Shown here: positions 24,332-32,337 of the stretch, piece by piece
Layout of the letters: every line of letters starts with the position of its first letter
Numbering within the stretch: the stretch's first letter is position 1
From: Paenalcaligenes sp035302345
Lineage (GTDB): Bacteria > Pseudomonadota > Gammaproteobacteria > Burkholderiales > Burkholderiaceae_B
Direction of reading: 5' to 3'
NCBI GenBank assembly: GCA_035302345.1
Contig: DATGSS010000035.1
Location: 1-32,651 of the forward strand
Length of the DNA stretch: 32,651 nucleotides
The notes under the pieces: model-generated
Told to the model about the DNA's origin: nothing
What the model saw: only the letters and a program-made list of their open reading frames with translations
The model's database searches: none
Translations under genes and position numbers: made by a program

Positions 24332-25005
24332 TACTGTACCTGTCTTTGGAGAATGTTTAGAAACTCGTCGATAAATCCATCAAAACGGGTTGCCAGACGA
24401 TCAATGTCAGTGGTGTAACGGTTATAGGCCATGACCGCGGGAATCGCTGCAAAAAGACCAATCGCAGTGGCAATTAACGCCTCGGCAATACCGGGGGCCA
24501 CCGAGGCCAAGGTCGCTGACTGCGCGTCTGTCAAACCGATAAATGCATGCATAATGCCCCAAACCGTGCCCAGCAAACCGATATAAGGACTGACCGAGCC
24601 CACAGTAGCCAGAAAGTTTAGATGCGTTTCTAGACGATCTAATTCGCGCTGGTAAGTGGCTAGCATGGCGCGCCGTGGACCATCTAATAAGCCTTCGCCG
24701 CGTTGATTAGCACGGCGAGCTTTGATGAATTCCGCCATGCCCGATTCAAAAATGCGTGCCAAAGCACCGTGCTCTTCACGTCGTGCTGCAATGCTTTGTG
24801 TGAGCACGTTGAGATCCCCGCCAGCCCAAAAATCATCTTCAAAGCGCTGGGTTTGGGCCAAGGCACGCTTGAGCGCTGAACGCTTGGCAAAGATGTAAGC
24901 CCATGATGTGATGGACAATACGATGAGTAGCAACATCACCAGCTGTACAGGGACGCTGGCTTGCCAAATGAGGGTTAAAAGCGATAATTCGCTGGACGCT
25001 TGCAT
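24331..25005 (-). CDS. tolQ: Tol-Pal system protein TolQ
   Basis: MotA/TolQ/ExbB family channel subunit, 224 residues with three membrane helices (about 12-34, 130-155 and 165-190). Family motifs are LLIVLSITSWAYIFAKR in helix 1, LNFLATVGSVSPYIGLLGTVWGIMHAF in helix 2, and IAEALIATAIGLFAAIPAVMAYN in helix 3. With TolR it turns the proton gradient into TolA motion at the division site. It starts one base after the ybgC stop. Confidence 0.96.
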   Translation of the reverse strand: MQASSELSLLTLIWQASVPVQLVMLLLIVLSITSWAYIFAKRSALKRALAQTQRFEDDFWAGGDLNVLTQSIAARREEHGALARIFESGMAEFIKARRANQRGEGLLDGPRRAMLATYQRELDRLETHLNFLATVGSVSPYIGLLGTVWGIMHAFIGLTDAQSATLASVAPGIAEALIATAIGLFAAIPAVMAYNRYTTDIDRLATRFDGFIDEFLNILQRQVQ

Positions 25006-25006
25006 T

Positions 25007-25432
25007 TCAGACTAATACCTTATTAAAGAGAGCTCGGATTTCCGAGTGTAATTTAACAGGGCGCATGGTTTCACTATGCACGCAAACGATGACTGTTTCG
25101 CAGTGACACAAGACAACATCACCCAAGGTCGCCTGCTGTACAAAAGTGACAGATGCGCCGCCTAAATGCTTTATTTGGCTACGGATGCTGAGGAGCTCAT
25201 CATGCCGTGCCGGTTTGTGGTATTCGATCTCACTTTTTTTTACCACAAAAATCTGTTTGTGCTTTTGCGCTAGATCGGTTTGTGCTACGCCCAAATCGCG
25301 CAGCCATTCGGTACGCGCACGCTCAAAATATTTGAGGTAGTTGGCATAATACACAATACCGCCAGCATCCGTATCCTCGTAATATACGCGAATTGGCAAA
25401 TTATGGGCAGTGTTTGTAGTTTCCAATGGCAT
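25007..25432 (-). CDS. ybgC: Acyl-CoA thioesterase YbgC, Tol-Pal associated
   Basis: Hot-dog fold thioesterase, 141 residues. The active-site region YYEDTDAGGIVYYANYLKYFERARTEWL lies at about 18-45, with the catalytic aspartate in EDTDAGG; KSEIEYHKPARHDELL is also typical. It classically opens the tol-pal operon and acts on short- or medium-chain acyl-CoA or acyl-ACP at the inner membrane. No clear Shine-Dalgarno is seen; its start is 13 bases after the proS stop, so translation may depend on proS. Confidence 0.94.
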   Translation of the reverse strand: MPLETTNTAHNLPIRVYYEDTDAGGIVYYANYLKYFERARTEWLRDLGVAQTDLAQKHKQIFVVKKSEIEYHKPARHDELLSIRSQIKHLGGASVTFVQQATLGDVVLCHCETVIVCVHSETMRPVKLHSEIRALFNKVLV

Positions 25433-25445
25433 TTTTTTGTAAGCG

Positions 25446-27182
25446 TCAGCTAGTAACGCACGTATCTAAAAGGGTTAACGTTCTATCGACGCATTGTTCT
25501 AGAGCTACTGTATGGTTTTCGCCCTCACGTCGCGTTTGTATTTCAACGGTATCATTTTTAAGGCCGCGTTCCCCCAAAGTGATGCGCACAGGAACGCCGA
25601 TGAGCTCCCAATCAGCAAACATGACACCTGGACGCACGTCGCGGTCGTCCAAAATGACATCTACCCCGGCCTCTTGGAGTGCCTCATAAAGTTCTTTTGC
25701 TGCATTCATTACCGCCTCATTCTTTTGAGCCGAAAGAGCACAAATCACCACCTCGAAAGGAGCGAGTGCACGAGGCCAGATCATGCCTTTATCATCATGG
25801 TTTTGCTCGATTGCGGCAGCAGCAATACGACTGATACCAATGCCATAGCACCCCATCTGCATGGTGGCGGGTTTACCGTTTTGGTCCAGGAATGTCGCAT
25901 TCATTTTTTTTGCATAGGTATCACCCAAGAAAAATACGTGCCCTACCTCGATGCCGCGTTGCATGGCTAACTGTCCACCTCCTGGTGCAGGGTCACCTGC
26001 TACGGCATTACGTAAATCGTAAACCACAGGTTCGGCGACATCACGGCCCCAATTAACCCCTTGGTAATGGTAGCCCTCGTCGTTGGCGCCGCAGACAAAA
26101 TCGCTCATGTTTGCGACCGTGCGATCAGCAATTACTTTGACTTGGTCGCTCAAGCCCACGGGGCCTAAGTACCCAGGCACACAATTAAAATGCTCTTGTA
26201 TTTCCTCGGCGGTGGCAGGGCGATACCCAGCTTCAAACCCGGGTATTTTAGCTACTTTGACCTCATTGACGTCATGATCTCCGCGCACTAACAGCAACCA
26301 AATTTGTGTGTTGTTTTGTTCATCTTCAGTGGCCAATACCACCGCTTTAACAGTGTGCTGTAAATCTAGATTGAGTTGTTCCGCGACCAATTCGCATTTA
26401 GTCGCATCGGGAGTAGCTGTTTTTTGCAGCTGGGCAGTCGGAGCAGCGCGCTCGTCGATCAGGCAAGGCGCCTCGGCCAGCTCAATGTTTGCGGCGTAAT
26501 CACCTTGGGGGTCATAAATGATCAGGTCCTCTCCGGTTTCTGCGATGACTTGGAATTCGTGACTGAGCGAGCCGCCAATCGCACCCGTATCTGCGGCAAC
26601 GGCACGAAAGCTAAGCCCCATGCGTTCAAAGATACGCACGTAGGCATCAAACATTTTTTGATAGCTTTCGCGAGCACTTTCGGCATCTTTGTCAAAAGAA
26701 TAAGCATCTTTCATGAGGAATTCTCGGCCACGCATCAAACCAAAGCGGGGGCGACGCTCATCACGAAATTTATTCTGGATATGATAAAAATTGACGGGTA
26801 ATTGGCGCCAACTTTGGATCTCGTTGCGCGCAATATCCGTGACCACCTCTTCAGAAGTTGGCTGCAAGATAAAATCACGCTGATGACGATCTTTGATTCG
26901 TAATAGTTCAGGGCCAAACTCTTGCCAGCGCTCGGTCTCTTGCCATAGCTCGGCAGGCTGTACAAAAGGCATCAGTAATTCGATGGCGCCTGCTCGGTCC
27001 ATCTCTTGGCGCACAATTTGCTCGATTTTTTTGATCACCTTGAGGCCCAGTGGCATATAGGTGTAAATACCGCCGGCCAAACGCCGGATCATCCCGGCTC
27101 GCGTCATGAGCTGATGGCTCACAATTTCTGCTTCTGCAGGTGCTTCTTTTTGAGTGTGAATATGATAGTTGCTTGCATACAT
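25446..27182 (-). CDS. proS: Prolyl-tRNA synthetase (bacterial type)
   Basis: Class II aminoacyl-tRNA synthetase, 578 residues. Motif 1 region GGIYTYMPLGLKVIKKIE is near 37-54, motif 2 FRDERRPRFGLMRGREFLMKDAYSF near 137-161 and motif 3 GCYGIGISRIAAAAIEQN near 441-458. Between motifs 2 and 3 lies the inserted editing domain (about 230-390) that clears Ala-tRNA(Pro), with the ATKCELVAEQL and GDHDVNEVK segments. A C-terminal anticodon domain with PFEVVICALS and DDRDVRPGVMFADWELIG follows. It is divergent from rppH and first before ybgC-tol-pal. Confidence 0.97.
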   Translation of the reverse strand: MYASNYHIHTQKEAPAEAEIVSHQLMTRAGMIRRLAGGIYTYMPLGLKVIKKIEQIVRQEMDRAGAIELLMPFVQPAELWQETERWQEFGPELLRIKDRHQRDFILQPTSEEVVTDIARNEIQSWRQLPVNFYHIQNKFRDERRPRFGLMRGREFLMKDAYSFDKDAESARESYQKMFDAYVRIFERMGLSFRAVAADTGAIGGSLSHEFQVIAETGEDLIIYDPQGDYAANIELAEAPCLIDERAAPTAQLQKTATPDATKCELVAEQLNLDLQHTVKAVVLATEDEQNNTQIWLLLVRGDHDVNEVKVAKIPGFEAGYRPATAEEIQEHFNCVPGYLGPVGLSDQVKVIADRTVANMSDFVCGANDEGYHYQGVNWGRDVAEPVVYDLRNAVAGDPAPGGGQLAMQRGIEVGHVFFLGDTYAKKMNATFLDQNGKPATMQMGCYGIGISRIAAAAIEQNHDDKGMIWPRALAPFEVVICALSAQKNEAVMNAAKELYEALQEAGVDVILDDRDVRPGVMFADWELIGVPVRITLGERGLKNDTVEIQTRREGENHTVALEQCVDRTLTLLDTCVTS

Positions 27183-27246
27183 GGTCGTTAACTCAACAGA
27201 TCCGTATAATTAAGGGTATCGTACTGAACTTTAATCTATTTTGAAC

Positions 27247-27252
27247 AGGAGG
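27247..27252 (+). promoter_or_regulatory. Ribosome binding site deciding the rppH start
   Basis: AGGAGG overlaps an in-frame GTG at 27252; the ATG at 27258, five bases further, is the sensible start. The arrangement is the same as at thiL. Confidence 0.75.
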
Positions 27253-27257
27253 TGGCC

Positions 27258-27842
27258 ATGCTCGACAGTGAGGGCTACCGTCCAAATGTGGGTATTATTC
27301 TTGCTAATCGCAAGAACCAAGTCTTTTGGGGAAAACGCGTGAAAGAACATGCGTGGCAATTCCCTCAAGGAGGTATACAACGTGATGAAAGCCCCGAACA
27401 GGCTATGTATCGTGAGCTATACGAAGAGGTTGGGTTGCATCCCGAGCATGTACGCATTTTAGGACGGACAAAAAATTGGTTACGTTATGATGTGCCCACG
27501 CATTTTGTGCGTCGGGAATCCCGAGGGCGTTATCGCGGACAAAAACAAATATGGTTTTTGCTGCGAATGATAGGCCAAGATAGCGATGTTAGCCTAAGGG
27601 CTACCCCAACACCAGAGTTTGATGCCTGGCGTTGGAGTCACTATTGGGTGCCTTTGGATGCTGTGATTCATTTCAAACGCGAGGTTTATTTCCAAGCACT
27701 AAATGAATTATCAGAGCATTTATTCAAGCATCGTTCCGAAACGCGCTATTTGCGCCAGCGACATCACCTGACAGCACGGCAACGCACTGGCGGTCGACAG
27801 CGTGCACCCCGTTGTCCTTATCGATTACAAACACGTTCGTAA
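27258..27842 (+). CDS. rppH: RNA pyrophosphohydrolase RppH
   Basis: Nudix hydrolase that removes pyrophosphate from mRNA 5' ends and so starts RNase E-dependent decay. The start is MLDSEGYRPNVGIIL. The Nudix box GGIQRDESPEQAMYRELYEEVGL (about 37-59) is complete, with GX5EX7REUXEEXGU residues in place. WLRYDVP and QIWFLLRM are also typical. At 194 residues it is longer than E. coli RppH (176) because of a basic, Arg/Gln-rich C-terminal tail. It is a single gene divergent from proS. Confidence 0.94.
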   Translation: MLDSEGYRPNVGIILANRKNQVFWGKRVKEHAWQFPQGGIQRDESPEQAMYRELYEEVGLHPEHVRILGRTKNWLRYDVPTHFVRRESRGRYRGQKQIWFLLRMIGQDSDVSLRATPTPEFDAWRWSHYWVPLDAVIHFKREVYFQALNELSEHLFKHRSETRYLRQRHHLTARQRTGGRQRAPRCPYRLQTRS

Positions 27843-27893
27843 TGGCTTAGTTATAGTTAGCGCAGCGCGCATAAACAATGCCATAACAAAGGA

Positions 27894-28817
27894 CTATTTG
27901 GAATCAGGTTTGCCCAGCCTTTGAATCAAGCTCGAGGTATCCCAACGATCGCCGCCTAGTTGTTGTACCTCGGCATAAAATTGATCGACCAAAGCTGTAA
28001 CCGGCAGCAGGGCGCCGTTATTTTTAGCCTCGTCCAGGACAAGGCCCAAATCTTTGCGCATCCAATCAACTGCAAAACCAAAATCAAAAGAGCGTTCTAG
28101 CATGGTGTGACCACGGTTGCTTAATTGCCAACTACCGGCCGCCCCATCACTAATGACCTTGAGCACTTTCTCCATGTCAAGATCGGCGCGCTCGCCAAAA
28201 GCCAAAGCCTCGGATAAGCCCTGTAATAAACCGGCAATACAGATTTGGTTGACCATTTTGCTCAGTTGGCCAGCACCTGTATCACCCATCCGCTCGATGG
28301 TTTTTCCATAAGCTGCCAACAAAGGTAGGGCGTTTTCATATGCATTTTTCGGGCCGCCGCACATAATGCTCAGCACGCCATTTTCAGCCCCTGCTTGCCC
28401 ACCGGACACTGGAGCATCAATAAAATCAGCCTGTTTCGCAGAGGCCAATTTGGCCATCTCACGAGCTACTGTTGCTGATGCTGTGGTGTGATCGATGACC
28501 AAGCAACCTGCTTTGAGGGTGCTAAATGCGCCGTCAGGCCCATTGAGTACCTGACGAATATCATCATCATTACCAACACAAAGCACGACTGCATCGGCAT
28601 CTTGGGCAGCCTCGGCAGGGGTGAGCGCGCGTTGACCGGAATGTTCTTGAACCCAACGTTCGCTTTTGGTTGCGGTACGGTTGTAAACAGTGACATTAAA
28701 ACCGGCCCGCGCCAAGTGCCCAGCCATGGGGTATCCCATAACCCCCAAGCCTAAAAAACTCACTTTTTTAAAATCTGTCTGAGCAGACTCTGAGCTATTA
28801 TTGAATTGTTGTATCAT
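27894..28817 (-). CDS. NAD(P)-dependent beta-hydroxyacid dehydrogenase (GarR/GlxR/MmsB family)
   Basis: Oxidoreductase of the 3-hydroxyisobutyrate/tartronate-semialdehyde reductase family. The nucleotide-binding loop is FLGLGVMGYPMAGHLARAG (about 21-39) and the substrate motif DAPVSGGQAGAENG lies near 135. GAGQLSKMVNQICIAGLLQGLSEA holds the catalytic lysine near 187. The ATG at 28815-28817 follows AGGAGG by four bases, giving 307 residues with a short polar N-terminal extension. Which substrate is used cannot be told. It is a single gene converging on rppH. Confidence 0.88.
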   Translation of the reverse strand: MIQQFNNSSESAQTDFKKVSFLGLGVMGYPMAGHLARAGFNVTVYNRTATKSERWVQEHSGQRALTPAEAAQDADAVVLCVGNDDDIRQVLNGPDGAFSTLKAGCLVIDHTTASATVAREMAKLASAKQADFIDAPVSGGQAGAENGVLSIMCGGPKNAYENALPLLAAYGKTIERMGDTGAGQLSKMVNQICIAGLLQGLSEALAFGERADLDMEKVLKVISDGAAGSWQLSNRGHTMLERSFDFGFAVDWMRKDLGLVLDEAKNNGALLPVTALVDQFYAEVQQLGGDRWDTSSLIQRLGKPDSK

Positions 28818-28982
28818 GTAGCCTCCTGGTACCGACAACTTGATGAGATTTATTGATTAAATACGGTACAACCAAGTCTTTTAGTCTGATTCACAGACCG
28901 GGAAAAATCAATCGCCCACGTGTGGTTTCGGGATTAATCAATACAAAATTAAAACTAGGGTGCGTTGCCTATAGGTAAATCG

Positions 28983-29010
28983 TTGCCAAAAAGGTTATGA
29001 TGCCTAGAAT
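28983..29010 (+). promoter_or_regulatory. Probable promoter of the coiled-coil gene and zapA
   Basis: TTGCCA (28983-28988), 16 bases, TAGAAT (29005-29010), about 50 bases before the first start codon. This is the best sigma-70-like pair in the intergenic region. Confidence 0.45.
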
Positions 29011-29058
29011 AGTTTCATCCCGTTTCTCTGTGAGCATTTATAAGTAGACCTATTGCCT

Positions 29059-29466
29059 ATGTTGCAAGATCTTGACCTATTGGCCGATAGAGTGAGCCGC
29101 TTAGTAGCTCATATCGATGAATTACATGCCGAAAAATCCGAGTTTCTAGCCCGTATCAAACAGCTGGAAGCCCAGTACAGCGCGTTGCAAGAGCGACTAC
29201 AGACCAAGCAAGAAGAGCTCAGTAGTGTGGCTCATCGTTCTGCGACGCAGCAGGCTGAAATCAATACTATCCAGCAAACGGCTCAGCAAAAAGAACAATC
29301 GCTGCGGGCCGAACTAAACCAAAGCAATCAACAGCTGGTGCAGCTAAAATCACAATTAGTACAAAGTCAAAAGCAGGTCGGTAGCTTACGCACCGTTGCA
29401 GAAAATGCTCGCAATCAAATCACCCATATATTAGCTCGATTACCCGGCGGCGCGCCCCAGGAGTAA
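29059..29466 (+). CDS. Small coiled-coil protein upstream of zapA (ZapB/TIGR02449-like)
   Basis: 135 residues, almost entirely predicted helix with heptad character and very rich in Gln, Glu, Leu and Ala: LADRVSRLVAHIDELHAEKSEF at the start, then repeated LQ/EL and QQ units, ending LARLPGG. No signal peptide or membrane helix. Small coiled-coil genes directly upstream of zapA are common in beta- and gammaproteobacteria and are suspected cell-division partners like ZapB. Function here rests on context. The ATG at 29059 is preferred to an in-frame TTG at 29053; neither has a good ribosome site. zapA follows after three bases. Confidence 0.7.
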   Translation: MLQDLDLLADRVSRLVAHIDELHAEKSEFLARIKQLEAQYSALQERLQTKQEELSSVAHRSATQQAEINTIQQTAQQKEQSLRAELNQSNQQLVQLKSQLVQSQKQVGSLRTVAENARNQITHILARLPGGAPQE

Positions 29467-29469
29467 CTC

Positions 29470-29775
29470 ATGGAACGCATAGAAATTTCTATTTTAGGTC
29501 GTGATTATTTGCTCGCTTGCCGTCCTTCAGAAAAAGAACGCCTGGATGCAGCGGCCAAGTTAATTCAAGAGCGCACTGAGACCATTCAGGACTCAGGCAA
29601 AATTGCTGGCAATGAACGTATCGCCGTGATGGCAGCCATCCAAACAGCGGTTGAATTATTAACCATGAAAGCTCCAGATGGACCGCTTAGCAATGTTCAA
29701 TTGGGCGACTACAAAAAGAAAATCAACGAGCTAAACCGCATTTTGGATCAAGCTAAATTGCCCAGCAATCGCTAG
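29470..29775 (+). CDS. zapA: Cell division protein ZapA
   Basis: FtsZ-associated protein that bundles protofilaments at the Z ring. Its 101 residues show the ZapA pattern: ISILGRDYLLACRPSEKERLDAAAKLI at the start (globular head), KIAGNERIAVMAAIQTAVELL in the middle, and a C-terminal coiled coil ending ELNRILDQA. The ribosome site CAGGAG is formed at the end of the preceding gene, indicating coupling. It is followed by 6S RNA, the usual proteobacterial order. Confidence 0.94.
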   Translation: MERIEISILGRDYLLACRPSEKERLDAAAKLIQERTETIQDSGKIAGNERIAVMAAIQTAVELLTMKAPDGPLSNVQLGDYKKKINELNRILDQAKLPSNR

Positions 29776-29830
29776 GCAGTTGTTTTTTTACGCTGGGCTC
29801 GATCTTCTTAGCTAAATCAGCTACAGTAAA

Positions 29831-30022
29831 GACAAGTCCCTGCTGTGTGCGTGACCTGGCTATACATTCCTAGAACCAATGCATACTACATAGGAGGCCC
29901 AAATTGGCTTGCTGGCGCGATTGCCGCTTTTGCGGCGAACCCGATGCTCGCCCGAGGGCTACCACATCTTGTGAACCTAGGGTTTCCAGGATGACGGCCT
30001 AGACGGCACTAGCGGGGCACTC
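29831..30022 (+). ncRNA. ssrS: 6S RNA
   Basis: About 190 bases between zapA and the next gene, the classic ssrS position. The ends form a long imperfect closing stem (GTCCCTGCTGTGTGC near 29836 with GGCACTAGCGGGGCAC near 30005). The 3' half contains the TTGTGAACCTAGGGTTTCC block and GGATGACGGCCTA that match the conserved 3' side of proteobacterial 6S RNA. 6S RNA mimics an open promoter and sequesters sigma-70 RNA polymerase in stationary phase. A TACAGT hexamer at 29822-29827 is a plausible -10 box. Exact ends are estimates. An intrinsic terminator follows. The formyltetrahydrofolate cyclo-ligase gene often found downstream is absent. Confidence 0.82.
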
Positions 30023-30027
30023 ATTTC

Positions 30028-30056
30028 AAACCGCGCTTTTTTAGCGCGGTTTTTTC
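30028..30056 (+). terminator. Terminator of 6S RNA
   Basis: AAACCGCGCT (30028-30037) and AGCGCGGTTT (30043-30052) form a perfect 10-bp stem with a five-T loop, followed by more T. Confidence 0.9.
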
Positions 30057-30106
30057 TCGCTGGCCTCCCTGTTCATTTGTACAGTACCGATAGAAAGGAT
30101 CTTCAT

Positions 30107-30892
30107 ATGACTCGCTCAGCATATTTATCCCGAGGCATTGCCTCGCCAGCTTATATTTTGATGGGCCTGCTGGCAGCAGTTGGATTACTGATTGCACAAC
30201 CTGCATTAGCTACCGAGGAAGAGCAAAATGCCAAGCTCAAGCCCCCAGTGGTTAATATTCAGGCCGAGGCTCGCACCGAGGTCGCCCAGGACACTGTCCA
30301 ATTTGTTCTATTTGTTCAAAAAGAAGGTAAAGAGCAGGTTGAGGTCACTAAAGAGGTCAATAAAGTGCTCGCGCAGGCGCTCGAACAGGCCAAGCAAGCA
30401 GCCGAGGACGAGGATATCGATATCTCCACCGGAGCCTTTAGTGTGAGCCCTCGGTATAATGACAAAGGAAAAATATCTACTTGGCAGGCGCGCGCAGAAT
30501 TGGTCCTACAATCCAAACAGATTGACGAAGCCGCAGAAATCGCTGGCGATCTGAGTGATTTGCTCAGTATTTCACGCATAGACTTTAGCCTATCTGACCA
30601 GGTGCGCACCGCACAAGAGGACGAGCTCACCGAAATTGCAATTCGAGCATTTGAGGATCGGGCGCAACTGATGGCCGAGTCCTTGGGCTACGATTACTAT
30701 TTGCTCAAAGAGTTGACCTTGGATAGCTCGGCTACCGTTTATTCTTCTCGCTCGCAGGCACCACAGGGTGCGGTGCTGATGTCGGCTGCCCCTGAGCAGG
30801 AAAAGCTAGCAGTGGCAGCGGGCCAAGAAGAGGTATCTGTTACAGCTCGCGGCGCGATCCATTTACTCGATAAAACAGATACATGCCAATAA
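30107..30892 (+). CDS. Secreted SIMPL-domain (DUF541) protein
   Basis: 261 residues with an N-terminal hydrophobic signal (about 15-37, ending PALA). The SIMPL/DUF541 domain follows: VNIQAEARTEVAQDTVQFVLFV near 50, an EVTKEVNKVLAQALEQAKQAAE helix near 80, FSVSPRYNDKGKISTWQARAELVLQS near 115, and EVSVTARGAIHLL at the C-terminus. The family is periplasmic or membrane-associated; some members (YggE) affect oxidative-stress tolerance, but the molecular function is not established. The ATG at 30107 has AAAGGA upstream; an earlier in-frame ATG at 30077 lies close behind the 6S terminator and lacks a site. Its 3' end overlaps lgt by 53 bases, tail to tail. Confidence 0.85.
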   Translation: MTRSAYLSRGIASPAYILMGLLAAVGLLIAQPALATEEEQNAKLKPPVVNIQAEARTEVAQDTVQFVLFVQKEGKEQVEVTKEVNKVLAQALEQAKQAAEDEDIDISTGAFSVSPRYNDKGKISTWQARAELVLQSKQIDEAAEIAGDLSDLLSISRIDFSLSDQVRTAQEDELTEIAIRAFEDRAQLMAESLGYDYYLLKELTLDSSATVYSSRSQAPQGAVLMSAAPEQEKLAVAAGQEEVSVTARGAIHLLDKTDTCQ

Positions 30893-31634
30893 AGAACATG
30901 GGGATGGATAACAACTGCCCCATCGTAAAGTACTCAGCATAAAAGCCTAAAAAGGCATCGGGCTCACGGGTAAATTCAGCAATAAAGCGGAAAAAGGCAT
31001 AACCAATTAAAAATAAGCCGCTAACTTGTCCCGTGGGCCTTTTTTTACGGCTAAATAACCATAAAATGACAAAAAGCAACACTCCCTCCAGAAACATTTG
31101 GTAAAGTTGTGAAGGGTGACGCAGGAGTCCGTCGCTGGCTTGGGGGAAAATCATCGCCCAGGGCATATCACTAACGCGGCCCCAGAGTTCACCGTTAATA
31201 AAATTACCAAGACGACCTGCGGCTAAGCCCAAGGGAATCATAGGTGCAATAAAATCACAGACCGCCAAAAAGGGGATCTGCTTTCGGCGTGAAAATAGCC
31301 AGAAAACCACTAGAACCCCTAAAAAGCCCCCGTGAAAAGACATTCCCCCCTCCCATAGGTGGGCTATTTCTAACCAGTGGGCAGGTTTGAGGTAGTAGTC
31401 TGGTCGGTAAAACAATACATAGCCCAGACGCCCACCAATCACCACACCGAGCATGCTGTAAAACAAAAGGTCTTCAAGGGATTTACGATCCATCAGGCTA
31501 TCGGGATGACCCGCCCGAGATCTGCCCAGGATCCAAACCAAGAAGAAACCAATTAAATACATCAGCCCATACCAGTGTATGGCGATGGGTCCGATGCTTA
31601 CGGCGACAGGATCAAACTGTGGGTGTGTCAACAT
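30840..31634 (-). CDS. lgt: Prolipoprotein diacylglyceryl transferase
   Basis: Inner-membrane enzyme that attaches diacylglycerol from phosphatidylglycerol to the lipobox cysteine of prolipoproteins. It has IHWYGLMYLIGF near 19, GGRLGYVLFYRPDYYL near 68, MSFHGGFLG near 97, and the Lgt signature GLAAGRLGNFINGELWGR near 135-152, plus about seven hydrophobic helices. The methionine at 31632-31634 gives the family-like MLTHPQFDPVAVSIGP and 264 residues; the frame stays open 41 codons upstream but those residues do not fit. The 3' end runs 53 bases into the convergent SIMPL gene. Confidence 0.95.
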   Translation of the reverse strand: MLTHPQFDPVAVSIGPIAIHWYGLMYLIGFFLVWILGRSRAGHPDSLMDRKSLEDLLFYSMLGVVIGGRLGYVLFYRPDYYLKPAHWLEIAHLWEGGMSFHGGFLGVLVVFWLFSRRKQIPFLAVCDFIAPMIPLGLAAGRLGNFINGELWGRVSDMPWAMIFPQASDGLLRHPSQLYQMFLEGVLLFVILWLFSRKKRPTGQVSGLFLIGYAFFRFIAEFTREPDAFLGFYAEYFTMGQLLSIPMFFIGMYLFYRVNGSRREL

Positions 31635-31709
31635 AGGAAAACATGCTCCGGTTGGGGGGGTAAAAGGCGAATAGCCAAAAATAATTGTACTAACATTGCC
31701 ACAGGTCAT

Positions 31710-31740
31710 TGGATTGGTAAAGAAATAGAATTTCAATCCA
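31710..31740 (+). promoter_or_regulatory. Inverted repeat before the MsrA-like gene
   Basis: TGGATTG (31710-31716) and CAATCCA (31734-31740) are perfect arms around 17 AT-rich bases, ending three bases before the AGAGGAG ribosome site. This could be an operator or a translation-controlling hairpin. Confidence 0.35.
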
Positions 31741-31755
31741 TTCAGAGGAGACAGC

Positions 31756-32337
31756 ATGTTAGAAGAAGTATTGCTTGGAGGTGGCAGCTTTTGGGGTTTG
31801 GAAGCTGCTTTGTCAGCATTGAACGGTGTCGAAGAGGTATGGCCCGGCTATGCGGGTGGGCATATGGACTACCCAAACAGAGAGTTAGTTGCTACTGGCA
31901 TTACCGGGCATGTAGAAGTGGTACAGGTTACCTACGATCCCGAGGTTATTAATTTCAATATGTTGCTTAGAGCATTTTTTGCAGCGCATGACTCCAGTAT
32001 TGAAAACAGTGGCTTGCATAGAACGCCAGGGCCACGACAATATGCATCGGTAATTTTTTATTCCACCAAAGAACAAAAAGTCATCGCGAGACAAAAAATT
32101 GCACAACGCAATGAGGATGAAGAAATCAAACTACCCACCCGAACAAAACTACACCCAATGGCAAGTTTTTGGGTGGCCGAAGCAAGAGATATTGGTTATT
32201 ACTTTTTTAACCACCATCGGGATGAGTACTGCAAGGAAGTAATCAAGCCAAGATTAAATCGATTCGCGCGTGACTTTTGGCAATACCTAAAGTTACCTGA
32301 GCGGGCGCTTAGAAATAATCCTTATGGTAGTCGGTGA
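31756..32337 (+). CDS. MsrA-like protein with Ser in place of the catalytic Cys
   Basis: 193 residues with the fold and most landmarks of peptide-methionine (S)-S-oxide reductase MsrA: the N-terminal GGxFWGLE box, GYAGG near residue 35, TGHVEVVQVTYDPEVI near 52, FFAAHD near 75, QYASVIFY near 95 and YCKEVIKPRL near 155. In MsrA the box reads GCFWG and its cysteine is the nucleophile. Here codon 11 (31786-31788) is AGC, serine, so the standard reaction should be impossible. The Glu of FWGxE and GHxE and the Asp and Tyr of the pocket remain, while the Arg of QYR is Ala. The frame is intact with a strong AGAGGAG site, so this is not an obvious pseudogene. It may be an inactive paralogue, a binding protein or a changed enzyme. 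Confidence 0.8.
   Translation: MLEEVLLGGGSFWGLEAALSALNGVEEVWPGYAGGHMDYPNRELVATGITGHVEVVQVTYDPEVINFNMLLRAFFAAHDSSIENSGLHRTPGPRQYASVIFYSTKEQKVIARQKIAQRNEDEEIKLPTRTKLHPMASFWVAEARDIGYYFFNHHRDEYCKEVIKPRLNRFARDFWQYLKLPERALRNNPYGSR

Noticed and set aside
31786..31788. Selenocysteine version of MsrA
   Set aside because: The codon is AGC, not TGA, so serine is inserted.
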